Of a stretch of DNA of 64,000 bases, positions 40,464 through 49,667 are shown one piece after another. The notes beneath the pieces were generated by a model that did not search any database, was not told the DNA's origin, and saw only the letters and a program-made list of their open reading frames with translations. Position 1 is the stretch's first letter. Each line of letters begins with the position of its first letter. Location of the stretch: NCBI RefSeq assembly GCF_000026105.1, contig NC_008027.1:241501-305500 (forward strand), given 5' to 3'. The stretch is from Pseudomonas entomophila L48 (lineage in GTDB: Bacteria; Pseudomonadota; Gammaproteobacteria; Pseudomonadales; Pseudomonadaceae). A program made the translations under genes and the position numbers.

Positions 40464-41827
40464 TCCGCTACCAGGCTATTCAGTTGTTCCTGTCGCTCGG
40501 GTTGGTGAACTCGCGCGCCGGGATTGAGCGTCGACCACTGCGGATGCGCCCGGGCCTTGTTCAAGGCTTCCGGCAGCTTACCCTCGCGCCAGGCTTTCTC
40601 ATCCGGCGCTGCCAGGCGAATACTGTCCTGCGCCGCATGCCCACGACTTTCCAGCGCCACCATCAACTGCTGCTGACGCAGTGCCAGCAGGCGCAGCACC
40701 GTGTCATCCACCGTCAACTCGCGCTGGCCCTTGAGCTTGCCCATCAAGCGCGAGCCATAGTTGCGCGCGGTCTGCAGCGCACCCCCGGCGATGGCGCCGG
40801 CCAAGGCCGCGGCACCCAGCGTCAGGCCGCCGACCAGCAGGTCCACCCCGGCGCCGGCAGCCGCCCCGGCCGCTACGCCACTGCCCAGGCGTACCCCCAG
40901 CAGCTTCAAGGTTTCCGGATTGAACAGGTCATCGCCCCAGCGCCCATCCAGCAGCGGCAGATCACCGGCCTGGGCATCCTCCCGGCGGAAGGCGTAGAGC
41001 TTGAGCAGCGCCTCGACGCAGCGCTGCTCGCGCTGGCGCACGTCCTGGCGCAGGGCTTCGATGGCCCGCGCCTCGGCGGCGGGCTCGGTCTCGACGCTAC
41101 GTCGGCAGGCGGCGCAGTCCAGCAACAGTTCGGCGATCAGGCGCTTGCCGCTGTGCTGGCGGGCCAGGCGCTGGGCCTGCTGGTCATCGATCAGCCGTTG
41201 CAGGGCCGGGCGGGCGTCTTCCAGCAGCAGGGCGAGGCTTTCGTACAGCCGGCGCTCGCCGTCTTCGGGTGGAGCCACGCTGTCGAACCGCACCAGCGCG
41301 TGAAGCCCAAGCCGGGCAAGGGCTTCGCGCCATTCCGGCTCGCGGTGCTGGCTGCTGGCGACGAAGTTGAGCACCGGCAGCAGCGGCTTGCCGCAGCCGG
41401 CCAGCACTTCCAGCTCGTCGCGGTACTTGGCCAGCACCGGCTCGCGGGCGTCGATCACATAAAGTCCGGCATTGCTCGCCAGCAACTGGCGCAACACCTT
41501 GGCTTCCTGCTCGAAGCGCTGGCGTGCCTCGCTGCCCTGAAGGAAGCGCTCCAGCCGAGCCGGGCCGTCCAGGCGTTCGCCCGGGCGCTCCAGACGCTCC
41601 AGGTAGTCGAGCAAGGCAATGGCGTCTTCCAGGCCGGGGGTGTCGTAAAGCTCCAGCAATGGCTCGCCGTCCACCGACAGGCGCGCACCCTCGACATGGC
41701 GGGTGGTACTGGGGCGATGGGAGACCTCGCCGAAGCCGACATCGCGGGTCAGGGTGCGCAGCAGCGAGGTCTTGCCGACGTTGGTATGGCCCACCACGGC
41801 CAGTTTCAGCGGCTCAGTCATGGCCAT
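40457..41827 (-). CDS. GTPase with DUF3482 domain
   Basis: A 456-residue protein with a small-GTPase N-domain: G1 GHTNVGKTS (13-21), G2 region STTRHVEG, G3 DTPG, and a weak G4 around LNFVAS. A DUF3482 C-domain follows (about 290-456), containing a Gly/Ala-rich hydrophobic stretch (about 320-360, GVAAGAAAGAGVDLLVGG). That segment could insert in a membrane. It overlaps the DUF2868 gene by 14 bp, so the pair probably works together. Function is unknown. Confidence 0.82.
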   Translation of the reverse strand: MAMTEPLKLAVVGHTNVGKTSLLRTLTRDVGFGEVSHRPSTTRHVEGARLSVDGEPLLELYDTPGLEDAIALLDYLERLERPGERLDGPARLERFLQGSEARQRFEQEAKVLRQLLASNAGLYVIDAREPVLAKYRDELEVLAGCGKPLLPVLNFVASSQHREPEWREALARLGLHALVRFDSVAPPEDGERRLYESLALLLEDARPALQRLIDDQQAQRLARQHSGKRLIAELLLDCAACRRSVETEPAAEARAIEALRQDVRQREQRCVEALLKLYAFRREDAQAGDLPLLDGRWGDDLFNPETLKLLGVRLGSGVAAGAAAGAGVDLLVGGLTLGAAALAGAIAGGALQTARNYGSRLMGKLKGQRELTVDDTVLRLLALRQQQLMVALESRGHAAQDSIRLAAPDEKAWREGKLPEALNKARAHPQWSTLNPGARVHQPERQEQLNSLVADL

Positions 41828-43205
41828 GCTCCAGCCAGGTCAGCGGCGAGGTGTCGGCGTGGGGCAGGCCCAGGCGGTCGAGCGCTTCGTGCCAGTCGCC
41901 CAGCCGTGCGGCGTCCAGTGCCTGGCCGGGTTGCGCCTGGAGCAGCCAGATGCGCGTGGCGCCGGCATTGCGCGCCAGCTCGGCGAGCAGCGCCAGGCTG
42001 CCTCGGTCCGGCGAGCGGCGTGGGTCGCAGGCGATGGCCAGGCGGGCGGGGGGGAAGCGGCTCATCTGTTCGAGCAGTTTGTTGCGCGACTCGCGGCTGT
42101 CGAGCACGCCGGCGTCGGTCACCGCCTTCGGCAGGGCTGGTGGCCAGGGCCGCTGGTCATCCAGCTCCAGGCCGACCAGCAAGGCGCCGCTGCTGCCGCT
42201 TTCCAGTTGGCCGGCCTCGAACTGCGGCAGCGCATCGGGTGCGGCATCCTGCACGCCGATGCGTTCGCTGCGGGGCATCAGGGCGTCGCGCAGTTGGGCG
42301 TAGCCGGGCAGGTTGAGGTCGAGTGACAGGCGCTCGCGGCCCTGGCGCCAGCGCCACAGGCATAGCGCAGCCAAAGCCAGGCGCGGCAGCAGACCGTAGA
42401 CCAGCACCACGCCAAGCAGCCAGCTGGCCCAGGCTTGGCGAGCCGGGTCCAGGCTCGGCAGGGTGGCGCCGCTGGCGCGAATCATTGCCTCATCCGGCAC
42501 GGCGAAGCCGAGCAGCGAAGGCAGGGCACCCAGGGCCTGGGTGAGGGTGATGAAAGGTTCGGCGGCGAGCAGCGTGGTTTCCCAGACGAAGCCATAGCGC
42601 CGGGTCGCCAGCAGGGCCAGCAACATCCCCAGCGCCGCGACCATCGCCAGCAGCCACAGGCCATGCACCAGCAGGCCGAGCAGCCAGCGGTTCAGGCGCT
42701 GGCGCTGCAGCAGCACCAGCAGTGCCGGGGCCAGTTGCGCGGCCTTGGCGTCGCGGGCCAAGCGCTCGCTGAGCCACAGCCACAACCGCCCCAAGGCGGC
42801 ACCTTGTTCGCCGCCGAAGAAGAAACCCAGGGCCCAGCCGAGCAGCAGCAAAAGGTTGAGCCCGAGCAGGCTGCCCAAGGCCCAGAACACGTTCACCGGG
42901 CGCTGCCCATCGCCCAGGGCCGCAAGGCCCAGCCCGGCGCCGCTGACCACGGCCAGCAGCATCAACGCCAGCAGGGCCAGGCGTGCGCCTTGTTTCCAGT
43001 GGCGCAGCGCGGTGGCCATGCCATCGCGTTCGGCCAGCCACAGGGCGCGGGTTTCGATGCGTGCCGCCAGGTCGCCGCCCTGCTGGCGAGCGCGGCGGTT
43101 GGCTTCCTGGTCCTCCAGGGGGCCGGCGTGCTCTTCGCGCAGGCGCACCGCTTCGGTGAGCCAGCGTTTGTCGAGATCGGTCGGTGCAGTCACAAGGTAT
43201 TCCAT
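41814..43205 (-). CDS. DUF2868 membrane protein, GTPase partner
   Basis: A 463-residue protein with about five hydrophobic segments (about 76-98, 105-128, 168-192, 265-287 and one weaker) in the first 300 residues, then a cytoplasmic C-terminal domain (about 320-463) with an alpha/beta look (GALLVGLELDD, ARLAIACDPRRSPDRG, TRIWLLQAQPG). ATG 43205 is 54 bp from the divergent folA start. Its 14-bp overlap with the GTPase gene suggests a membrane-GTPase complex. No role is established. Confidence 0.8.
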   Translation of the reverse strand: MEYLVTAPTDLDKRWLTEAVRLREEHAGPLEDQEANRRARQQGGDLAARIETRALWLAERDGMATALRHWKQGARLALLALMLLAVVSGAGLGLAALGDGQRPVNVFWALGSLLGLNLLLLLGWALGFFFGGEQGAALGRLWLWLSERLARDAKAAQLAPALLVLLQRQRLNRWLLGLLVHGLWLLAMVAALGMLLALLATRRYGFVWETTLLAAEPFITLTQALGALPSLLGFAVPDEAMIRASGATLPSLDPARQAWASWLLGVVLVYGLLPRLALAALCLWRWRQGRERLSLDLNLPGYAQLRDALMPRSERIGVQDAAPDALPQFEAGQLESGSSGALLVGLELDDQRPWPPALPKAVTDAGVLDSRESRNKLLEQMSRFPPARLAIACDPRRSPDRGSLALLAELARNAGATRIWLLQAQPGQALDAARLGDWHEALDRLGLPHADTSPLTWLEHGHD

Positions 43206-43259
43206 TGCACAGGTCAGGGCAGAAGCATAACCCACGTGCCCGGTGCTATCCTCGCCGGC

Positions 43260-43775
43260 ATGAATACATCACTCCCCCTCAGCCTGATCGCGGCGCTCGC
43301 CGAGAACCGTGTGATCGGCATCGACAACTCCATGCCCTGGCACCTGCCGGGGGACTTCAAGTACTTCAAGGCCACTACCCTGGGCAAGCCGATCATCATG
43401 GGGCGCAAGACCTGGGACTCGCTGGGGCGGCCGTTGCCGGGGCGGTTGAATATCGTTGTCAGCCGCCAGCCCGGCCTGGAGCTGGCCGGCGCCGAGGTGT
43501 TCGCTTCGCTGGATGCGGCGCTGGTGCGCGCCGAGCAGTGGGCGCGGGAACAGGGTGTTGGTGAGCTGATGCTGATCGGTGGGGCGCAGCTGTATGGGCA
43601 GGCGTTGGAGAAGGGGCTGGTGAGCCGGATGTACCTGACCCGGGTTGAGTTGTCGCCGGAGGGGGATGCCTGGTTCCCCGAGTTCGACAAGGGACAGTGG
43701 CAATTGTCGTCCAGCGCGCCACAGGCTGAAGAGGGCAAGCCGGTCTATCACTTTGAGATCTGGGACAGGGGCTGA
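43260..43775 (+). CDS. folA: Dihydrofolate reductase
   Basis: A 171-residue DHFR that reduces dihydrofolate with NADPH, supplying tetrahydrofolate for thymidylate, purine and methionine synthesis. Conserved parts are ALAENRVIGIDNSMPWHLPGD (active-site Trp and Asp), IIMGRKTWDSLGRPLPGR and the GGAQLY nucleotide-binding turn. ATG 43260 is chosen by family alignment; an open frame far upstream is antisense to the DUF2868 gene. A hairpin-REP composite follows the stop. Confidence 0.96.
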   Translation: MNTSLPLSLIAALAENRVIGIDNSMPWHLPGDFKYFKATTLGKPIIMGRKTWDSLGRPLPGRLNIVVSRQPGLELAGAEVFASLDAALVRAEQWAREQGVGELMLIGGAQLYGQALEKGLVSRMYLTRVELSPEGDAWFPEFDKGQWQLSSSAPQAEEGKPVYHFEIWDRG

Positions 43776-43781
43776 GGTGTT

Positions 43782-43823
43782 GGGGCTGCTTTGCAGCCCT
43801 TTCGCCGGCAAGCCGGCTCCTAC
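43782..43823. repeat. Hairpin plus single REP unit after folA
   Basis: GGGGCTGC-TTT-GCAGCCC followed by TTTCGCCGGCAAGCCGGCTCCTA, the same composite as at 12532 and 47931. It probably ends folA transcription. Confidence 0.78.
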
Positions 43824-43849
43824 CTTGTTTGCGGCGCGATAGCGCAGCA

Positions 43850-43868
43850 ATTGCGAATTCATCTCATC
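43850..43868 (+). promoter_or_regulatory. Candidate Fur box upstream of fecI
   Basis: TTGCGAATTCATCTCATC (43851-43868) resembles Pseudomonas Fur sites of the form ATGCGAATGATTCTCATT (13 of 18 by eye), 46 bp before the sigma-factor start. Iron-starvation sigma genes are usually Fur-repressed, which fits. Confidence 0.45.
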
Positions 43869-43914
43869 TTCTGCTAGCGTGCGCACCTCTTGAGACTCTG
43901 AGCCAGGATGTGCC

Positions 43915-44442
43915 GTGTCTTCGTGGAACAAGCAGATCGCCCGCCTTTTCACCGAGCACAAGAAGGCCCTCGAAGCTTTCGTCGCCCGGCGCACTGGCAA
44001 TGCCCAGGTGGCCGCCGACCTGACCCAGGAATCCTTCCTGCGCCTGGCCCGGCTGCCGGCCGACAAGCAGATCGACAACCTGCCAGCCTTTCTCTTTACC
44101 ATCGCCAGCAACCTGGTTCGCGATCACCAGCGCCAGGTCATTCGCCGTGAGCGCCTGGACGCAGGCGAGCCAAGCGAGGCGATCGCCAGCGAGGCCCCCG
44201 GCGCCGACGAACAGCTCGCCTCGCAGCAGGAGCAGGCGTTGATGCAGGCGGCGATCCAGGCCCTGCCCGAGGCGACCCGGCACATCTTCCTGCTCTATCA
44301 TGTCGACGGTTGCACCTACCGCGAGATCGGTGAGCGCCTGGGCGTCACGCCGCGCAGCGTCGAATACCAGCTGCGCAGGGCGCTGCTCGACTGCCGTGCC
44401 TTCATCAAGGCACGCCTGGCTGCGCGGGGGCAACGTCCATGA
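43915..44442 (+). CDS. FecI-type ECF sigma factor
   Basis: A 175-residue iron-starvation sigma factor. Region 2 (about 10-75) includes DLTQESFLRLARL and FLFTIASNLVRDHQR, and region 4 (about 115-165) includes LPEATRHIFLLYHVDGCTYREIGERLGVTPRSVEYQLRRAL. It uses a GTG start with AGGA nine bases upstream. It overlaps the fecR-like gene by 4 bp (ATGA). By family it transcribes the receptor gene downstream when the receptor signals that its ferric ligand is bound. Confidence 0.9.
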   Translation: MSSWNKQIARLFTEHKKALEAFVARRTGNAQVAADLTQESFLRLARLPADKQIDNLPAFLFTIASNLVRDHQRQVIRRERLDAGEPSEAIASEAPGADEQLASQQEQALMQAAIQALPEATRHIFLLYHVDGCTYREIGERLGVTPRSVEYQLRRALLDCRAFIKARLAARGQRP

Positions 44443-45416
44443 GCCTTGAGGATGCGGTCAAGCCGATGAGCGAAATGCCCGACAGCGAGCAGCTGTTTGC
44501 CGAGGCCACGGCCTGGTACTACCGCCTGCAAGCCGACGATGTGACGTCGGCCGAACAGCAGGCGTTCGCCGCTTGGCGAGGGCAGGGGCCGGAGCAGGCG
44601 CAGGCCTGGGACGAGGTGCTCGCCTTGCTGGGCGCGTTGCAGGCACCCGCCAGGCACCTGCGCGAACAGCAACGCCAACAGTGGCGCCGGCCTGTGCGCC
44701 GGGCCTGGCCCAAAGTGGCGAGCGCCGCGGCGGCCATGGTGTTGTTGGGGCTGCTGGTCGGCCAGACGTCCTGGCCTGACCGCTGGCGCGCCGACTACGC
44801 CACCGCCACCGGGGAGTCGCGCAGCATCCAGCTCGAGGATGGCTCGCGCATCCAGCTCAACACCGACAGCGCCCTGCAGGTCGAGCTGACCGCAGGCGAA
44901 CGGCGCGTCCGGCTGCTGCGGGGCGAAGCCTGGTTCGAGGTGACGCACGATAGCGCGCGGCCGTTCCTGGTGCGCTCGGGCGACGGTTGGGTGCGGGTGG
45001 TCGGCACCCAGTTCAGCGTCGCCCGGGATGATCGCCAGACCCGTGTCCAGCTGGACCGGGGCAAGGTGGAGGTGCGTGTCGGCCAGGCGCCGAGCGTGTT
45101 CCTGCAGCCCGGGCAGGCGCTGGAGTACACGGCCAGCGGCGTCGGTGCCGTCCACCCGTTCGAACCGAGCCGCGCCTTCGCCTGGCGCCAGCGCCAGCTG
45201 GTGTTCAGCCAGCAGCCTTTGGCTGAAGTGGTCGAGGAGTTGAACCGCTACTGGCCCGGCCAGACCCTGGTGCTGGGCGATGCGCTGCGCGGGCGCAAGG
45301 TCTCCGGGGTGTTCGAGATCGACAAGCCGGAGGCCGTGCTCAAGGCCTTGACCCACACCCTGGGCGTGCGCGCCGAGCAGTACACCCCCTACCTGCGGAT
45401 CCTTCGCGAAAGCTGA
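44439..45416 (+). CDS. FecR-type anti-sigma regulator
   Basis: A 325-residue single-span regulator: an N-terminal cytoplasmic FecR-type domain (about 15-75; AEQQAFAAWRGQGPEQAQAWDEV), a membrane helix (about 90-108) and a periplasmic FecR domain (about 125-325, ATGESRSIQLEDGSRIQLNTDSAL). It receives the signal from the STN domain of the receptor and controls the sigma factor encoded just before it. A STN-like fragment near the C-terminus (about 255-300) is usual for the family. Confidence 0.9.
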   Translation: MSLEDAVKPMSEMPDSEQLFAEATAWYYRLQADDVTSAEQQAFAAWRGQGPEQAQAWDEVLALLGALQAPARHLREQQRQQWRRPVRRAWPKVASAAAAMVLLGLLVGQTSWPDRWRADYATATGESRSIQLEDGSRIQLNTDSALQVELTAGERRVRLLRGEAWFEVTHDSARPFLVRSGDGWVRVVGTQFSVARDDRQTRVQLDRGKVEVRVGQAPSVFLQPGQALEYTASGVGAVHPFEPSRAFAWRQRQLVFSQQPLAEVVEELNRYWPGQTLVLGDALRGRKVSGVFEIDKPEAVLKALTHTLGVRAEQYTPYLRILRES

Positions 45417-45462
45417 AAATTTTTCGGGGATTTTCGCGGGGCCGACGTCCTTGTGTGGGAAG
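45415..45462 (+). promoter_or_regulatory. Possible FecI-type promoter of the receptor gene
   Basis: The 118-bp gap after the anti-sigma gene starts with GAAAATTTTTCGGGGATTTTCGC and continues to GACGTCC, a layout often seen before receptor genes driven by iron-starvation sigma factors (A-rich -35 and a CGTC-type -10). Spacing was judged by eye only. Confidence 0.35.
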
Positions 45463-45534
45463 GCGCAAATAATAAGCACTCTCAGACAGTGCGGCGCCAG
45501 TCGACGACTTGGACGATTTTGGGGAGCTCCACCG

Positions 45535-47922
45535 ATGAAGATGACCGCCACCCGGACCGCACTCGGCTTGGCTATCGCGCTTGGCTGCGCGAGCCTGGCC
45601 GCGCCATTGCACGCCACCGCCGCCGCGCAGGCGCAGGTTTACCGTTTCCAGATCCCGGCGCAGTCGCTGGATTCGGCGCTGGCCGCGTTCAGCGCGGTGA
45701 CCCGGATCCAGGTGCTGGTGCCGGGCGAGTTCACCCAGGGGCTGCGCTCGCCTGGCCTGAGCGGCAGTTATCCACAGGATCAGGCGCTGGCCCGCCTGCT
45801 GCAGGGGACCGGCCTGAGCGCCACCTACATCGATGGCGACAGCGTCACCCTGGAGCGCCAGCGCGCGGCGGGCGACCAATCGGTGCAGTTGGGCGCGGTG
45901 AACATCGGCAGCACCCAGCTGGGCGCCACCACCGAAGGCAGCGGCTCCTACACCACCGGCGCGCTGACCATCGGCAAGGGCGAGCAGAAGCTCAAGGATA
46001 TCCCCCAGTCGGTCTCGGTGGTCACCCGCCAACGGCTGGACGACCAGAACATGAACAGCCTGCAGGACGCCATGCGCCAGGTGACCGGCACCACGATCAA
46101 GAGCTACAACACCGGCTCCAACCTCAATGATGTGTACATGCGCGGTTTTCCGGTCGACCTGGTGCAGGTCGATGGCGTCACCCAGCCGACCGGGCAGGGC
46201 GACATGGCCACGGCGTTCGACCTGGCCATGTACGACCGCGTTGAAGTGCTGCGTGGCCCCTCGGGCCTGTACCAGGGCGCGGGGGAGCCGGGCGGCACCA
46301 TCAACCTGGTGCGCAAGCGCGCCCTCGGGCAGTTCGCCCTGTCCGGTGAGCTGTCGGCCGGCAGCTATGACCGCTACCATTCCACGGTCGACGTCACCGG
46401 GCCGCTGAACAGCGATGGCAGCCTGCGCGGGCGTTTCGTCACCGCCTACGAGAACAACCAGGCCTTCGTCGACTATGCGCAGAACGAGCGCCCGATGATG
46501 TACGGCCGTCTCGAGTATGACCTGTCGCCGGCCACCACGCTGACCCTGGGCGGCGCCTACCAGCGCAACAAGTCCGTGCCTGCCTTCGGCCTGCCGGCCT
46601 ATGACAGCGGCAAGCTGCTCGACATCAAGCGCTCGACCTTCGTCGACGCGAAGTGGAACGAACTGGACGAACGCGTCTGGGAAAGCTTCTTCGAAGTCGA
46701 TCACGCGCTGGACGATGGCGGCCAGTTCAAGAGCTCGCTGACCTACCGCGACGCCGAAGCCCCGACCCGCAACTTCACCTGGACTGACGGCGCCGTGGAC
46801 CCGGCCACCGGTGCCAGCTCCGCCGTGGCCTACAACTACTACACCCACATCAAGACCCTCGGCCTGGACAGCTTCGTCACGCGGCCGTTCGAGGCCTTTG
46901 GGCGCACCCACGAGCTCACCGTGGGCGGCGACTACCAGCATGTGGACAAGGACTTCCGCTACGGTGGCCGTGAGTATTTCGACATCAACGTGTTCGACCC
47001 GGGCAGCATCAACATCCCCAAGATCGACTACGCGATGGACAACGGCAATGCCTCCAAGTCGAACCAGTACGGGCTGTATGCGCGCACCAAGGTCAGTGCC
47101 ACCGACCGGCTGGACGTGATCCTCGGCAGCCGGGTGATCTGGTTCGACAGCGATGGCCACAACGCCAACCCGTTCTTCAACGAGTTCTCCGACCCCCACA
47201 CCAGCGTCCGCCGCAAGGTCATCCCGTATGGCGCGCTGGTCGCCAAGCTGACGCCCGAGCTGTCGGCCTACGCCAGCTACACCACGGTGTACAAGCCGCA
47301 GACGCAGATGGCGGGTGGCAACAGCACGGTCGCGCCGCGCGAGGGCAAGCAGTACGAGCTGGGTTTGAAGCGCGAGTTCTTCGATGGCCGGTTGAACGGC
47401 AGCGTGTCGGTGTTCCGCATCTACGATGAGAATCGCGCCCAGCAGATCGGCCAGACGCCGTATTACGAGGCCCAGGCCAAAGTGCGCAGCCAGGGATGGG
47501 AGACCGAGCTGTCCGGCAACCTGACCGACAACTGGAGCATCAGTACCGGTTATGCCTTCACCCGATTGGAGTCGGGACGCCAGGGCGACTACCAGGGCAT
47601 CAGCATCACGCCCAAGCACAACTTCAACGTGTGGACGCGCTACGCGTTCGCTGATGGTCCGTTGGAAGGGTTCAGTGTGGGTGGTGGCGTGCGGGTAGTC
47701 AGCGCCACCTACTACACGCGCAACGAAGTGGACTTCGTCCAGGGTGGCTACAGCGTGGCCACGGCGCAGGTGGGCTATCGCTTCAACAAGCACCTGTCGA
47801 CCACGCTCACGGCCAACAACCTGTTCGACCGTAAGTACTACGAGCGGGTGGACAGTGCCTGGGGGTCGAACTTCTATGGCGAGCCGCGCAACCTGACGTT
47901 GTCGTTGCGCGCCACCTATTGA
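45535..47922 (+). CDS. FecA/FpvA-type TonB-dependent transducer receptor
   Basis: A 795-residue outer-membrane receptor: signal peptide (about 1-32), STN signalling domain (about 35-100; FQIPAQSLDSALAAFSAVTRIQVLVP), plug (about 150-280; VYMRGFPVDLVQVDGV, VEVLRGPSGLYQGAGEPGGTIN) and a barrel ending in SLRATY. The STN domain marks it as the signal giver of the preceding sigma/anti-sigma pair. The sequence recalls ferripyoverdine or other hydroxamate receptors, but the ligand is uncertain. ATG 45535 has GGGGAG upstream. It ends with a Tyr rather than the usual Phe. Confidence 0.9.
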   Translation: MKMTATRTALGLAIALGCASLAAPLHATAAAQAQVYRFQIPAQSLDSALAAFSAVTRIQVLVPGEFTQGLRSPGLSGSYPQDQALARLLQGTGLSATYIDGDSVTLERQRAAGDQSVQLGAVNIGSTQLGATTEGSGSYTTGALTIGKGEQKLKDIPQSVSVVTRQRLDDQNMNSLQDAMRQVTGTTIKSYNTGSNLNDVYMRGFPVDLVQVDGVTQPTGQGDMATAFDLAMYDRVEVLRGPSGLYQGAGEPGGTINLVRKRALGQFALSGELSAGSYDRYHSTVDVTGPLNSDGSLRGRFVTAYENNQAFVDYAQNERPMMYGRLEYDLSPATTLTLGGAYQRNKSVPAFGLPAYDSGKLLDIKRSTFVDAKWNELDERVWESFFEVDHALDDGGQFKSSLTYRDAEAPTRNFTWTDGAVDPATGASSAVAYNYYTHIKTLGLDSFVTRPFEAFGRTHELTVGGDYQHVDKDFRYGGREYFDINVFDPGSINIPKIDYAMDNGNASKSNQYGLYARTKVSATDRLDVILGSRVIWFDSDGHNANPFFNEFSDPHTSVRRKVIPYGALVAKLTPELSAYASYTTVYKPQTQMAGGNSTVAPREGKQYELGLKREFFDGRLNGSVSVFRIYDENRAQQIGQTPYYEAQAKVRSQGWETELSGNLTDNWSISTGYAFTRLESGRQGDYQGISITPKHNFNVWTRYAFADGPLEGFSVGGGVRVVSATYYTRNEVDFVQGGYSVATAQVGYRFNKHLSTTLTANNLFDRKYYERVDSAWGSNFYGEPRNLTLSLRATY

Positions 47923-47930
47923 AGGGAAGC

Positions 47931-48024
47931 GGGGCTGCTTTGCAGCCCTTCGCCGGCAAGCCGGCTCCTACAACTGATCGCGATGGTGTCGATCATCCCT
48001 TGTAGGAGCCGGCTTGCCGGCGAA
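47931..48024. repeat. Hairpin plus REP doublet after the receptor
   Basis: GGGGCTGC-TTT-GCAGCCC then two inverted REP units (CGCCGGCAAGCCGGCTCCTA and TAGGAGCCGGCTTGCCGGCG), between two convergent genes. Confidence 0.82.
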
Positions 48025-48031
48025 CCTGGCC

Positions 48032-49423
48032 TCAGGAATGACTCAACTCGGCATGCTCATCCCCGCCCAGCACCTGCTGGTCGGTCTGCTTGAGCAGCTG
48101 GCTGGTGACCACGCCCGCGGTCATCGAGCCATTCACGTTCAACGCCGTGCGGCCCATGTCGATCAGCGGTTCCACCGAGATCAGCAAGGCCACCAGCTCG
48201 ACCGGCAGGCCCATGGCCGGCAGCACGATCAACGCGGCGAAGGTCGCGCCACCACCAACACCCGCCACGCCGGCCGAGCTCAGGGTGACGATGGCCACCA
48301 GGGTGGCGATCCACAGCGGGTCGAAGGTATCGATGCCCACCGCCGGTGCGACCATCACCGCGAGCATCGCCGGGTACAGGCCGGCGCAGCCGTTCTGGCC
48401 GATGGTCGCGCCGAACGAGGCGCTGAAGCTGGCGATCGACTGCGGCACGCCCAGGCGCAGGGTCTGCGCCTCGATGTTGAGCGGGATGCTGGCGGCGCTT
48501 GAGCGGCTGGTGAAGGCGAAGGTCAGCACCGGCCACACCTTGCGGAAGAAGCGCAGCGGGCTGACGCCGGTCAGCGCCAGGATCACCCCGTGGACCACGA
48601 ACATCAGGCCCAGGCCGATATACGACACCACCACGAAGCTGCCCAGCTTGAGGATGTCCTCGAGGTTGGAGCTGGCGACCACCTTGGTCATCAGTGCCAG
48701 CACACCATAGGGGGTGAGCTTCATCACCAGGCGTACCAGGCGCATCACCCAGGCCTGCAGCACGTCGATGGCCGACAACGCACGCGCGCCCTTGTCCTTG
48801 TCGTCCTTGATCAGCTGCAGGGCCGCGAGGCCCAGGAACACGGCGAAGATCACGACGCTGATGATCGAAGTCGGCTTGGCCCGGGCCAGGTCGCCCACCG
48901 GGTTGGTCGGCACGAACGACAGCAGCAGTTGCGGGATGTTGAGGTCGGCGACCTTGCCCGCGTAGTCGCTGTTGATGGCTTGCAGGCGGGCGCTTTCCTG
49001 GGCGCCGGCCACCAGCCCCTCGGCGCTCAGGCCGAACAGGTTGGTCAGGGCGATGCCGATCAGCGCGGCGATGGCGGTGGTCAGCAGCAAGGTGCCGATG
49101 CTCAGCACGCTGATGCGGCCCAGCGAGGAGGCGTTGTGCAGGCGGGCCACGGCGCTGAGGATCGAGGCGAAGATCAGCGGCATGACGATCATCTGCAGCA
49201 GGCCGACATAGCCGTTGCCGACCAGGTCGAGCCAGGCCAGGGTGGCTTTCAGCACCGGGTGGCCGGCTCCGTAGATCGAGTGCAGGGCCAGGCCGAACAC
49301 CACGCCCAGCACCAGGCCCAGCAGCACCTTCTTGGCCAGGCTCCAGTCGGTGCGGCGGGTTTGCGCCAGGCCCAGCAACAGGGCCAGGAACGCCAGCAGG
49401 TTGAGTGACAGCGGCAGGTTCAT
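48032..49423 (-). CDS. tcyP: SDF-family cation symporter, cystine transporter TcyP-like
   Basis: A 463-residue sodium:dicarboxylate/amino-acid symporter with about 8-10 membrane segments. Family signatures are the serine-rich loop ([17 protein letters not shown], re-entrant hairpin 1) and the [13 protein letters not shown] segment near the end. The long central insert and overall length fit the TcyP/YdjN L-cystine branch rather than DctA or GltP. ATG 49423 has GGAG upstream; the ten residues before it in the open frame are unlikely. The gene is divergent from pchP, with 244 bp between the starts. Confidence 0.82.
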   Translation of the reverse strand: MNLPLSLNLLAFLALLLGLAQTRRTDWSLAKKVLLGLVLGVVFGLALHSIYGAGHPVLKATLAWLDLVGNGYVGLLQMIVMPLIFASILSAVARLHNASSLGRISVLSIGTLLLTTAIAALIGIALTNLFGLSAEGLVAGAQESARLQAINSDYAGKVADLNIPQLLLSFVPTNPVGDLARAKPTSIISVVIFAVFLGLAALQLIKDDKDKGARALSAIDVLQAWVMRLVRLVMKLTPYGVLALMTKVVASSNLEDILKLGSFVVVSYIGLGLMFVVHGVILALTGVSPLRFFRKVWPVLTFAFTSRSSAASIPLNIEAQTLRLGVPQSIASFSASFGATIGQNGCAGLYPAMLAVMVAPAVGIDTFDPLWIATLVAIVTLSSAGVAGVGGGATFAALIVLPAMGLPVELVALLISVEPLIDMGRTALNVNGSMTAGVVTSQLLKQTDQQVLGGDEHAELSHS

Positions 49424-49667
49424 TGAAGCTCCAGGAAAAGGCGGAAGAGGCATCGCCTCTGTGAGCGATTACGAACGGAAATGCTAACAGCCTGAAAACA
49501 AACGAATTTATACCTAAAAGTAATTTGCATAGTCGTTAATGGAATAACGCTATGTCGCAATTGGCAATGAACATGGCGTTTGCGGTTGCCTGAACGTCGG
49601 TCGCGAGTGCCTGCCTGTCATAAATCAGGCATAGGGTTGAGCGGCCACGTCTTTGGGAGAACCGCAC
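49424..49667. other. Divergent promoter region tcyP-pchP
   Basis: AT-rich spacer of 244 bp with no gene. It contains an imperfect inverted repeat ATAGTCGTTA/TAACGCTAT at 49530-49554. The pchP ribosome-binding site is GGGAGA at 49655-49660. Confidence 0.5.

Noticed and set aside
45340..47793. Long minus-strand open frame across the FecA-type receptor
   Set aside because: It is antisense to a clear TonB receptor, has no recognisable domain, and its Val/Ala/Gly/Gln-rich composition is typical of frames opposite high-GC genes.
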